This document shows positions 1 through 8,342 of a stretch of DNA of 64,000 bases, one piece after another. The position numbers were made by a program, and so were the translations under genes. This DNA comes from Kurthia populi. Lineage in GTDB: Bacteria > Bacillota > Bacilli > Bacillales_A > Planococcaceae. Under the pieces are notes generated by a model. The model did no database searches. It saw only the letters and a list, made by a program, of their open reading frames with translations, and was not told the origin of the DNA. The DNA lies in the NCBI RefSeq assembly GCF_042686175.1, contig NZ_JBHUOR010000142.1:1-64000 (forward strand), read 5' to 3'. Position 1 is the first letter of the stretch. The number at the start of each line of letters is the position of its first letter.

Positions 1-181
1 ATATCAATTAATACAAAATTAAGTTAGATATGCGTGTTGGAAAATATTTTTTTGACACTCAAAAATGGCGTGAGCCATTGATATATCAACATTTATAGAG
101 GGAGAAATAAATATAAAATACAGATTTTAACTTTATTTCTTATAAGAAAAATTAACTCCATTATTTACTAATAGAATAAAA

Positions 182-217
182 AAACTGAGCTTGGCTAAGA
201 CCAAGCTCAGTTTTTCG
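182..217 (-). terminator. Rho-independent terminator after tagA
   Basis: A long perfect inverted repeat (AAAACTGAGCTTGG and its complement around a six-base loop) lies just past the stop of the minus-strand glycosyltransferase gene. It gives a U-run in the minus-strand transcript. The other side also ends in Ts, so it could work in both directions. Confidence 0.85.
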
Positions 218-220
218 TCG

Positions 221-952
221 TTATAAATGTTTTTTCGCTTTATTCACCGCAAGTAAAAACTGCGGGATTTTCAGCATACGCTTTGCGCGTGTGGGCTGTG
301 TAATTAAGCGGTGGAACCATTCAAGGTTTAGCTTGATAAAAATGTCTGGGGCGCGGTCGACAGTGCCTGATAGCACGTCAAAGCTGCCTCCAACGCCCAT
401 CATAACGGTATGCGGAAATTTCTTTTTATGAAGGGCAATCCATTCCTCTTGTTTTGGGGCGCCGGTTGCGACAAAGATAAAATCGGGCTCTGATACCGCA
501 GCTTTTGCGGCAACCTCATCACCGTCTCCATCATTGCCATAGCCGTCGCATACACCGACAACGTCGATTTGTGGATACAGTTCTTTTGCTTTCATTGCGG
601 CTTCCTGTGCGACGCCTGGTTTTGCACCATAAAAGAAGAAGCGATTATGGCCAGGTGCAGCTGTGTTCATAAATTCATGTACAAGCTCATAACCAGGAAT
701 GCGTTCAGCGATTGGTGTGCCGAGCATTTTTGCGCCGATTACAACACCAATACCATCTGCCACCACATAGCTTGATGCCTTTAGTAAACGTTCGTAGTTA
801 TGATTTTCTTTCGCTAGCATAATAATTTCTGGATTTGCGGTTACGATTGTAATCGCATGCTCCGTATGAAGCAGTTCATTCAGCACATGCGGCACAAATT
901 CGCTTTTCGTCGTTTGCGCCACGGGTATGCCGAGAATTGGTACAGTGTTCAT
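221..952 (-). CDS. tagA: WecG/TagA/CpsF family glycosyltransferase
   Basis: 243 residues, the usual size for the WecG/TagA/CpsF family. These enzymes add N-acetylmannosamine (or a related sugar) to undecaprenyl-diphosphate-GlcNAc, the second step of the wall teichoic acid linkage unit, at the inner face of the membrane. The family signature is visible: an early TANPE segment (residues 39-43), the ADGIG motif (residues 66-70) and a GAPKQE motif near residue 165, with a C-terminal basic helix region ending KIPQFLL. The ATG is preceded by a GTGAGG ribosome site. tagO, which makes its presumed acceptor, lies about 11 kb downstream on the other strand, so the linkage-unit pathway is split. The exact sugar donor is inferred from the family and not shown here. 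Confidence 0.85.
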   Translation of the reverse strand: MNTVPILGIPVAQTTKSEFVPHVLNELLHTEHAITIVTANPEIIMLAKENHNYERLLKASSYVVADGIGVVIGAKMLGTPIAERIPGYELVHEFMNTAAPGHNRFFFYGAKPGVAQEAAMKAKELYPQIDVVGVCDGYGNDGDGDEVAAKAAVSEPDFIFVATGAPKQEEWIALHKKKFPHTVMMGVGGSFDVLSGTVDRAPDIFIKLNLEWFHRLITQPTRAKRMLKIPQFLLAVNKAKKHL

Positions 953-1006
953 TACATAACCTCACTTATCTCATGTTTCTTCTATTATACATGAGAAATG
1001 TGTCAG

Positions 1007-2116
1007 TTATTTTACGATTACTTTATCGCCCATTATCTCTTGTACCCAGTGAAGATTTGTATAAGGTGCTGGTGTTTTGCCCTCTACTTTCGCAAGAGGG
1101 AATACTTTATACATGCCACCATCTTGAAGTACAGCGGATGCTTTAAAGATTGGTTTATCAACCGTTACATCATCGCCTTGCTTCGTAATACGGAAGCTCG
1201 CAGCACCGCCGACCATTGTCTCTACGCCACTTGTGATCGTTGCGTAGAAGTTACCAATTGAATAAAAGACGCTTGTTTTATGACCGTCTTTACCGACAAT
1301 TTCATCATAAGGTTGGATAACATGTGGGTGTCCACCGAAAATAATATCCCCACCGGCTTTATTGATCACCTTCGCTAAACGGCGTTGCTCGTCATTTTCC
1401 TGTGTCACATATTCACTACCCCAGTGCATATTGACAACGACGACATCTGATAATTTTTTGATGTCACGAATTTCGCGTTTAATCTTCGCCTCATCAATAT
1501 AATTTACTAAGTATTCTTTGTCCTGTGGCACATTGTAGCCAGGATTTGTGCCGTATGTGTAGCCAAGTACACCGACTTTAATGCCATCGATATCAACGAC
1601 GCGTGGCTTGTTGGCATCCTTTTCAGATTGGTAAGCACCGACATAAGGAAGGTCGTATTTTTCGATATTTTTAAACTGTGTACGCATACCAGGTTCGCCA
1701 TAATCCATGACATGGTTGTTTGCAAGATTGACCATATCTGTACCGGCTTCTTTAATATCGCGTAAAATAAATTCGGGACTTGAGAACTTAGGATAGCCAG
1801 ATAGCGCGAAATCATTGCCAATTGCGAGTGATTCTTGGTTTGCAATTAAATAGTCATAGTTTTGTAATGTTTTTTCCATAGGTTGTAGTGCCGGGCTGTA
1901 ATCTTTGTAGTATAGAATTTGAGTATGGAGTAATACATCTCCGATCATTGCTAAGCGTACCGTTGTTTTCTTTTCTTCCTTTGGCTCTGTTTTTTTGTCC
2001 TCAGCAGGAGCAGTTACTTTCTTTTCTTCCGTTACTGTTTTTGCAGATTCATCTGCCCCGTTTGAACATGCGGCAAGAAGGGAAGAAGCCAATAGAATCG
2101 ATAAAAATTTTTTCAA
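1007..2116 (-). CDS. CapA-family lipoprotein (PgsA/CapA metallophosphatase-like fold)
   Basis: 369 residues. The N-terminus is a lipoprotein signal: basic MKKF, a hydrophobic stretch, then the lipobox LAAC with Cys17. After it comes a Glu/Lys/Thr-rich linker (about residues 20-50), then a CapA-type domain starting with RLAMIGDVLLH. Other CapA-family motifs are NQES, NLANNHVMDYG, VVNMHWGSEY and GGHPHVIQPYD. CapA/PgsA proteins belong to poly-gamma-glutamate synthesis and export in capsule formers, but no capB or capC lies beside this gene, so polymer synthesis cannot be claimed. It probably acts outside the membrane as a lipid-anchored hydrolase-like protein. The start is TTG, supported by an AAAGGTTGAG site upstream. 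tagA lies about 55 bp downstream on the same strand and may be co-transcribed. Confidence 0.8.
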   Translation of the reverse strand: MKKFLSILLASSLLAACSNGADESAKTVTEEKKVTAPAEDKKTEPKEEKKTTVRLAMIGDVLLHTQILYYKDYSPALQPMEKTLQNYDYLIANQESLAIGNDFALSGYPKFSSPEFILRDIKEAGTDMVNLANNHVMDYGEPGMRTQFKNIEKYDLPYVGAYQSEKDANKPRVVDIDGIKVGVLGYTYGTNPGYNVPQDKEYLVNYIDEAKIKREIRDIKKLSDVVVVNMHWGSEYVTQENDEQRRLAKVINKAGGDIIFGGHPHVIQPYDEIVGKDGHKTSVFYSIGNFYATITSGVETMVGGAASFRITKQGDDVTVDKPIFKASAVLQDGGMYKVFPLAKVEGKTPAPYTNLHWVQEIMGDKVIVK

Positions 2117-2314
2117 AAAATCTCAACCTTTCGTCAAATATTGTTAATAAAATATGCTATGATAGTACGTGTAAATTTCCAGTAAATAAAAGATTTTTTC
2201 CGCATAATTTAGGAAATTTTACTCATTAACTATTATTCATGAAACTTGCGCATTAATCAATGCGTCATTAGAACTTAGTATGAATTTTAGAAGTAAATAG
2301 GGAGCGTGGATGTC

Positions 2315-3991
2315 GTGACAAATAATAAACGGTATAAACCCAAAAAAGCATCCATTAAGCGAATTGTCATTTCTCTTATTTTGATTTTCGCAGTATTCGT
2401 CGGCATTTATGCATTAGTTACAAACGATAAAACAGCCAACGATGATAATCAAAGTATTCACGATGTACAAAAAGCGGACAAGGATAACACCAGTGACAAA
2501 GATAAAACAAAAGACGAAAACAAGGACCAGACAGAGCAATCAACATCTGGGACAGTATCTGCTGATGACATTACGGATAAAGGGAATAGTGAAGAGGGCG
2601 CTAGCAGTACAGTAACGACTGATAGTGATGAAATCGGACCTACGACAACCGAATCTTCTCCGGAGACAACAAATGAAGCGGAAACAAATGTTGTTATGCC
2701 GAAAGAAGATAAAGAAACAATTGTAGCAAACGCAATCACAAAAACGTATACAATTTATGCGACAGGGGAGCAAGGCTCTGGATTCTTAATTAATACGAAA
2801 GGTGATATCGTCACAAATGCGCATGTTACAGAATTAACAGGTACCGGCAACACAGCGGATGTCGTTGTAGAAAATTCACAAGGACAAGAGTTTAATGGTC
2901 GTGTAATCGGTATTGATGACACAACGGATGTTTCGGTAATTCGTGTACCAGATTTAGCGGGTAAAAACCCAATGGTTATCGATACAGCACAAGCGGTTGT
3001 AGGAACTGAAGTTGTTGCAATTGGTAGTCCCAATATGCATAGCAACACAACAACAACAGGTAAAATTACAAGTGTAGGCGCCAACTTTACAGATGGCTAT
3101 GCTTATCGCAATTTGTATGAAATCACAGCTAAATTAGAAGCGGGTTCAAGTGGTGGCCCATTAATTAATAAAGCAACAGGGAATGTAATTGGCATCAACT
3201 CTATCATTTTAACAGACCATCCAGAAATTGGCTATTCAATTCCGATGGCGAATGTGATGGATTTAGTGAATAAATGGACAGCATATAGCGATGAAATCGT
3301 CTTTGGTCAACATGATCCTGAAGATGAAATCACACCAGAAGGCTCGATTGCATTAGATGAAGAAAATGGCTTTAGCGTACTTGAAAGCTATGTCGATTCA
3401 CTGTACTTGTACATTAATCAAGAGATCGCTTATCCAGGACAACGCACCTATTTAAGCATCATGCAAATCGATAGCGCTGGCGACCAAAAAGCCATCGATA
3501 CGTTTGGTGAATATTCAACAGAGGATAAATCAAACCAAAAATTAACGTATAAAATGATTGGTAAACCGAAATCAGATGGCGACAAAGTATATGTAACCGT
3601 CGAATCTGTCCTCAACTATACAAAAGACGGTAAAGAACAAACCTTAACACAAAATATTACGTACGAATGGGTATTTGAATATGACCAGTACTACGTATCA
3701 GATATTATCGTTAATAGCTCTACAGATACAGCGGATAAAGTCATTGAGCCGAGCGGTGAATCAACAGAGGATCCAAATACGGCTGAACCAGAAGAGGACC
3801 AAACGCAAACACCTTCAACAGATGAACCAACTGAAGAAGAAGAGCCGATTACACCAAGTGGCGTAGAGGATGAATCAACAGACACTGAAGAAGGCGATTC
3901 TGAAGCTTCTAATGGTGAGCAAGATACAGAACAACAACCAGCAACAGATGATGCAGAAACAGACGCAGAAACATCTGATACGGCACAATAA
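2315..3991 (+). CDS. Membrane-anchored trypsin-like serine protease with acidic linkers
   Basis: About 558 residues. A short basic cytoplasmic tail is followed by one membrane helix (about residues 17-36), an acidic Asp/Lys/Thr-rich linker (to about 125) and an S1C/HtrA-like protease domain (about 135-325). The triad is readable: His in TNAHV (near 170), Asp in TTDVS (near 205) and Ser in GSSGGP (near 279). No PDZ domain is evident. Instead there is a small alpha/beta domain (about 345-470) and a second acidic Glu/Thr/Pro tail. Two in-frame GTG codons (2306, 2315) compete; the AGGGAG site is correctly spaced only for 2315. An extended -10 (TGCTATGAT, 2155-2163) lies upstream. It is probably an extracytoplasmic quality-control or regulatory protease. 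Substrate unknown. Confidence 0.8.
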   Translation: MTNNKRYKPKKASIKRIVISLILIFAVFVGIYALVTNDKTANDDNQSIHDVQKADKDNTSDKDKTKDENKDQTEQSTSGTVSADDITDKGNSEEGASSTVTTDSDEIGPTTTESSPETTNEAETNVVMPKEDKETIVANAITKTYTIYATGEQGSGFLINTKGDIVTNAHVTELTGTGNTADVVVENSQGQEFNGRVIGIDDTTDVSVIRVPDLAGKNPMVIDTAQAVVGTEVVAIGSPNMHSNTTTTGKITSVGANFTDGYAYRNLYEITAKLEAGSSGGPLINKATGNVIGINSIILTDHPEIGYSIPMANVMDLVNKWTAYSDEIVFGQHDPEDEITPEGSIALDEENGFSVLESYVDSLYLYINQEIAYPGQRTYLSIMQIDSAGDQKAIDTFGEYSTEDKSNQKLTYKMIGKPKSDGDKVYVTVESVLNYTKDGKEQTLTQNITYEWVFEYDQYYVSDIIVNSSTDTADKVIEPSGESTEDPNTAEPEEDQTQTPSTDEPTEEEEPITPSGVEDESTDTEEGDSEASNGEQDTEQQPATDDAETDAETSDTAQ

Positions 3992-3997
3992 CAACGA

Positions 3998-4074
3998 AGG
4001 GGCTCATTGTAGCCTCTTTTTTGTATAAGAAAAGCGCTTGTCCTTCAAAAAATTGAGGGATAAGCGCTTTTCTC
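3998..4074 (+). terminator. Two terminator hairpins between convergent genes
   Basis: First, GGGGCT/AGCCTC with a following T-run (3998-4023) ends the protease transcript. Immediately after it, a roughly 20-bp near-perfect hairpin (4028-4073, arms beginning AGAAAAGCGCTT) has A/T runs on both sides. It can serve the protease and the convergent NlpC/P60 gene. Confidence 0.85.
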
Positions 4075-4118
4075 TTCTATACATTGTTAGTGTTTTTTTA
4101 GAAATTTATAGATAAAAA

Positions 4119-4826
4119 TTAACGGAAAGTACCGAAGCCTACGATACGTTTATTCCAGTAACCATCGTAAAGGTTAGAGTATTTCACTTGTTTGCCAGCT
4201 GCGTGTAATAGACGGTTGTTACCAGCGTAGATTGCTACGTGTGTAATTGAACGGCCATTACCTGAGAAGAATACTAAATCGCCAGGTTGTGCAGCGTCTT
4301 TAGAAATCTTTTTAGAAGCTGAATACTGAGCACCAGAAGTACGAGGTAAAGATTTACCTAAAGTATTTTCGTAAACGTAGCCAGTGAAACCTGAGCAGTC
4401 AAAGCCGCCTGGTCGTGTACCGCCCCATACGTATGGCGTGCCTAAGAAGCGTTCGCCGTATGAGATAACGTTAGATGTATCAGCAGATACTTTTTTCGTT
4501 TTTGTTAAGTAAGAAGCATTCATCCAGCCGCTTTTACCATTTGCCGTACCGTATACCCAAGTCGTGTTGCCGATTACTTTTTTGGCTGTAAGGCGAACTT
4601 TTTTACCGTTTTTTAATGTTTGAACTTTTGCTGATTTTACGTTTGCTGCTTTACGTACGTTCAGTGAACCGTCATAAGAATAAACGAATTTTGTAGCAGA
4701 ATAGGCTTCTTGTTGTTCAGAAGCTTGTGCCTCGATTGGTTCATTTACTGGGTTTACTGATGTGAATGCTAGTGATAAAGCAAGTGCGCTTGCAGTGAAT
4801 GCTGTCGTTAGTCCTTTAAAATTCAT
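4119..4826 (-). CDS. Secreted SH3b-NlpC/P60 peptidoglycan endopeptidase
   Basis: About 235 residues from the ATG at 4826, which has a GGAGGAATT site; the frame is open slightly further upstream but that part lacks a ribosome site. The order is signal peptide (about residues 1-33), SH3b wall-binding domain (about 42-105, with the SLNVRKAANVKS motif) and NlpC/P60 catalytic domain (about 120-235). The catalytic Cys is in GGFDCSGF and the His is in THVAIY. The family cleaves D-gamma-glutamyl-meso-diaminopimelate (or lysine-type) stem peptides during wall turnover. The neighbour on the same strand has the same catalytic domain with LysM repeats, so this is a pair of wall hydrolases. A separate terminator lies between them, which argues for separate transcripts. 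Confidence 0.9.
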   Translation of the reverse strand: MNFKGLTTAFTASALALSLAFTSVNPVNEPIEAQASEQQEAYSATKFVYSYDGSLNVRKAANVKSAKVQTLKNGKKVRLTAKKVIGNTTWVYGTANGKSGWMNASYLTKTKKVSADTSNVISYGERFLGTPYVWGGTRPGGFDCSGFTGYVYENTLGKSLPRTSGAQYSASKKISKDAAQPGDLVFFSGNGRSITHVAIYAGNNRLLHAAGKQVKYSNLYDGYWNKRIVGFGTFR

Positions 4827-5080
4827 GTAATAATTCCTCCAAATAGTTAACAATGTTTTTTTATGTATATAATGCGTTGCGTTTACGTTCTGTAATTAAA
4901 ATTCCTGACACTAACTTTATAGAATTTGAGAATCACTCGCAACCGCATTTTAGTTACAGTTGTATTACAATTATGTAACAAAAGTTAGCTTATTGAAAAA
5001 ATAACATTAAAATAGTATTTATTTTTCATTACAAATAAATAACAGCATAAATATATCATTTCGTTTTTTGTAAAAAGAAA

Positions 5081-5111
5081 GGGATAAATGACAGAAAACA
5101 TCATTTATCCC
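5081..5111 (-). terminator. Terminator of the LysM-NlpC gene
   Basis: An 11-bp perfect stem (GGGATAAATGA/TCATTTATCCC) lies immediately downstream of the minus-strand LysM-NlpC gene. T-runs follow on both strands. Confidence 0.8.
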
Positions 5112-5119
5112 GATTTTTT

Positions 5120-6202
5120 TTATAAACGGCCGTAACGAACGAATGAATCCTGCCAATAGTTCAGGTCTGAAATACCGATTCCCTTACTTAAAGCAGAAAT
5201 AAATTTACCATTTCCTAAATAAATTCCGACGTGACTAATGCGGCCTTGCATACCGGAGTAGGTTCCTTGGAAGAATACAAGATCGCCTATTTGAGGAGAA
5301 GATACAGAAGATGCCATACTCGCATAACCAGCTGCTGTTTTACGTCCGCCTAAATTCAGCCCAGCTTCTTTATAGACATAATAGATATAACCCGAGCAGT
5401 CAAATCCATTCGGTGTAGAACCACCAAAAACATATGGCACGCCTGTATATTTTTTAGCAATATTTAAAATGCGTTGTGTAGAATACGAAACTTTTTCAAC
5501 GGATTGGTTTGTTGTCGTTATTTTTCCGGGTGTTTTTGAAGCAGTTGTCGTTGTTGTGGAGCCTTTAACTTTTAACTTTTGCCCAACGAAAATTAAATCT
5601 GATTTTAAATTATTTAACTCCTTTAATGAAGAAACAGACATATTATACTTTGATGCGATGACACCGAGCGAGTCACCGCTTGCGACACTATACGTTTTTG
5701 TTTTAGTAGAAGAAACAGGTTTTTTAGAAGCTGGTTCCTTCTTAGGTGTTGTAGGTTTTTTTGAAGTTGTTGGTTTTTTATCTTGTGTGACATCTTTACC
5801 TGTTACTTTTAATTTTTGGCTAACATATATAAAGTCAGAGGACAGCTTGTTTAGCTTTTTCAACTTCGCAACGCTCATATTATATTTCACTGCAATAAGA
5901 CCAAGCGAATCGCCGCTTTTTACGGTATAAGTTGACGTGGTTGTCGTTTTTTTAGTCGTCGTCATTTTACTAGCGGCTTTTTTAGTTGCAGGTACTTTTA
6001 ATTTTTGGCTTACATAGATGCGATCGCTCGTTAAATTATTAAGCTTCTGTAGTTTTGTGATAGATGTATCATACTTTAGTGCAATAAGACCAAGCGAATC
6101 TCCTTGCTGCACCGTATAAGTTGTTGTTGCTGCTTGGGCAGTTTGTCCGAACGTCATCGTTGCGGCACCAATTGCGAAAGCTGAATATAAGCCTCTTTTC
6201 AT
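5120..6202 (-). CDS. Triple-LysM NlpC/P60 cell-wall endopeptidase (LytE/LytF/CwlS type)
   Basis: About 360 residues from ATG 6202, chosen because AAGGAGGAC sits just upstream. The longer open frame (to 6364) has no ribosome site and would hide the signal peptide. The signal peptide (about residues 1-25, ending AQAA) is followed by three LysM repeats of about 45 residues, each starting TYTVQQGDSLG or a close variant. Thr/Lys-rich linkers separate them, and a C-terminal NlpC/P60 domain follows with GFDCSGY (catalytic Cys) and SHVGIY (His). This is the architecture of B. subtilis LytE-, LytF- and CwlS-type D,L-endopeptidases, which act at septa, poles or the lateral wall. Which of these roles applies cannot be read from sequence. 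Confidence 0.92.
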   Translation of the reverse strand: MKRGLYSAFAIGAATMTFGQTAQAATTTYTVQQGDSLGLIALKYDTSITKLQKLNNLTSDRIYVSQKLKVPATKKAASKMTTTKKTTTTSTYTVKSGDSLGLIAVKYNMSVAKLKKLNKLSSDFIYVSQKLKVTGKDVTQDKKPTTSKKPTTPKKEPASKKPVSSTKTKTYSVASGDSLGVIASKYNMSVSSLKELNNLKSDLIFVGQKLKVKGSTTTTTASKTPGKITTTNQSVEKVSYSTQRILNIAKKYTGVPYVFGGSTPNGFDCSGYIYYVYKEAGLNLGGRKTAAGYASMASSVSSPQIGDLVFFQGTYSGMQGRISHVGIYLGNGKFISALSKGIGISDLNYWQDSFVRYGRL

Positions 6203-6862
6203 AGGGACTGTCCTCCTTGATAAATGTAAATTAATGGTTTTAAATATATCGTATTGCTTAATTAAATTTATTCTAGTGAAAAAAACATTTTTCGACAAGA
6301 GGTTTAAGTTAAAAGAGGAGGAATGAACGTACTTTGATTTTAGTCCTATAAGTAACGAGGGCATTAACAGTCTTTTTACCTATATGGTAAATAAGTAAAA
6401 AAGAACAAAATAATGATATATTTATTTAAACGTTATTTATTTTTAGAATAGGTATAAAATCTCTATTTTTTAATTTAAATGACTATATTTTTATCATTTT
6501 TTAATATAAATAAACGTTTAACCTTAAAAAATGCCTAAAAAAATAAAAGAATCTTGAAGTGTGATTCAAAAAATAAATGATTTAATATACCTTATTTTAA
6601 TAATGATTAAGCTGCCATTTTAAGTTAACATTAGCTATATAGTAAATACGACATGTATTTGTAACAATGCACATTTTTCTATAGTATTTTTTTGATATAA
6701 CGTTTATACATGCTAAAAATTAAATATGTCAGAAAATATAGATTATTATGAATAATAATGGCTAAATGATGCAAAAGCCGTTTACTTTTAAGTGCAGTAG
6801 TAATAGAATGAAAAACTAAGCTGAGAATGCTTATGGAAGCTGAATTTTTGGAGGGACAACAT
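6203..6862. other. Long AT-rich intergenic region with a diverged inverted repeat
   Basis: About 660 bp with no credible gene. It must hold the divergent control regions of the LysM-NlpC gene (leftward) and the malic enzyme gene (rightward). The only clear structure is a spaced inverted repeat. TAAACGTTATTTATTTTTA at 6427-6445 matches the complement of 6502-6520 with one indel and one mismatch. No family of regulator is recognised for it. Confidence 0.5.
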
Positions 6863-8191
6863 ATGGTGGGACAGAATATTATGCGTAATCTAATCGTTCA
6901 TACGCCGTCAAAGCCGGGGAATCTCGGGAAAGTGACAACGGTAATTGGGGCGCATGGTGGCGATATTGGTGATATTAAAACATTAAAGGTAGGGACGCTG
7001 ACGACGATTCGTGATATTACGTGTACGGTCGAGGATGCGACGGTACTTGATACGATTGTCAAAAGCATTAATGCGCTTGGCAATGGCATCGAAGTACGTG
7101 CCATTTCAGATGATGTATTAAAAGCGCATGAAGGCGGTAAAATTCATATGACAAGTCGTATGGATTTACATTCGATTGAAGATTTACGCCGCGTTTATAC
7201 ACCGGGGGTAGCGAGTGTATGTGAGGAAATCCAGCGTTCACCTGAGAAGGCATCTTATTATACAAGTATCGGGAATACGGTAGCTATCGTGACAGATGGT
7301 ACGGCGATTTTAGGCTTAGGTAATATCGGGCCGGTTGCCGGGATGCCTGTAATGGAAGGGAAGGCTGTGTTATTTGATCAGCTTGCTGGTATTAGCGGCG
7401 TACCGATTTTATTAGATACGAGTGACCCAGATGAAGTCGTTGAAACGGTGAAGCATATTTCACAGGGCTACGGCGGTATTTTATTAGAAGATATTGGCTC
7501 ACCACACTGCTTTGAAATTGAGGAGCGCTTAAAAGAAGATTTATCGATTCCGGTGATGCATGATGACCAGCATGGGACAGCGGTTGTGACACTTGCGGCG
7601 ACACTATCTGCTTGTCGCTATGCGGGCGTTGATATTAAGGATGCGGTTGTCGGTCAAATTGGCTTAGGTGCAGCGGGACTAGCGATTTGTCGAATGCTGA
7701 TGGCGTATGGGGTGAGTGAAGTATACGGTACGGATCCACAGGAGAGTGCGGTCATGCGTCTTCGCCAATACGGCGGGAATGTGCTAAATTCTATAGAAGA
7801 AGTAATGGCGCATTGTGATATCGTCATTGCTACGACAGGTGTGAAGGGCTTAATTGACCCATCACTTGTACGCGAGGGACAAATCATTTTAGCGCTATCA
7901 AATCCTTATCCTGAAATTTCTCCAGAGGATGCAATTGCGGCAGGGGCAGCCTATGCGGCAGATGGTCGTTTAGTGAATAATATTTTAGGGTTCCCAGGTA
8001 TTTTTAGAGGGGCACTAAATGCGAATGCAAAAGATATTACGTATCCGATGCTCGTTGCGGCAGCGGAGGCGCTAGTGGAGTGTACACGTCATGGGGATCT
8101 TGTACCACCACCACTTGATCATAACGTGCATAAAATCGTTGCGAAGGCGGTAGAGCGTATTGCATTAAAAGAAATAGTACATGAAGGATAA
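6863..8191 (+). CDS. NAD(P)-dependent malic enzyme with N-terminal ACT domain
   Basis: About 442 residues from ATG 6863, chosen for the GGAGGG site seven bases upstream; an earlier in-frame ATG at 6827 lacks one. Residues 1-75 look like an ACT domain (VHTPSKPGNLGKV opening), a ligand-binding regulatory module. The malic enzyme N-terminal domain follows (YTPGVASVCEEI; catalytic-region GKAVLFDQLAGI; metal-binding DDQHGTAVV), then a Rossmann NAD-binding domain with GLGAAGLAI. The reaction is oxidative decarboxylation of malate to pyruvate, linking the TCA cycle to pyruvate. The ACT-fused type occurs in Bacillales (B. subtilis YtsJ/MalS/MaeA relatives differ in this respect). The effector of the ACT domain is unknown. 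It appears monocistronic, with its own terminator. Confidence 0.9.
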   Translation: MVGQNIMRNLIVHTPSKPGNLGKVTTVIGAHGGDIGDIKTLKVGTLTTIRDITCTVEDATVLDTIVKSINALGNGIEVRAISDDVLKAHEGGKIHMTSRMDLHSIEDLRRVYTPGVASVCEEIQRSPEKASYYTSIGNTVAIVTDGTAILGLGNIGPVAGMPVMEGKAVLFDQLAGISGVPILLDTSDPDEVVETVKHISQGYGGILLEDIGSPHCFEIEERLKEDLSIPVMHDDQHGTAVVTLAATLSACRYAGVDIKDAVVGQIGLGAAGLAICRMLMAYGVSEVYGTDPQESAVMRLRQYGGNVLNSIEEVMAHCDIVIATTGVKGLIDPSLVREGQIILALSNPYPEISPEDAIAAGAAYAADGRLVNNILGFPGIFRGALNANAKDITYPMLVAAAEALVECTRHGDLVPPPLDHNVHKIVAKAVERIALKEIVHEG

Positions 8192-8250
8192 CATAAAAAA
8201 GAGGCTTTGATAGACGTGTAAAAACAACCGCTCTTATGAATATAAGAAAA

Positions 8251-8286
8251 ACCGGAATCGCGCTGTGGCGCGGTTCCGGTTTTTTG
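8251..8286 (+). terminator. Terminator after malic enzyme
   Basis: A 13-bp stem with a single G-T wobble (ACCGGAATCGCGC pairing with GCGCGGTTCCGGT, loop TGTG) is followed by a T-run. A-rich sequence on the other side could let it serve the convergent gene at 8343 as well. Confidence 0.9.
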
Positions 8287-8342
8287 TTGCGAACGCTAAA
8301 AAAGGAACAGGACATATTTGTCTTCGTCTCTTTTAGTAGGCA

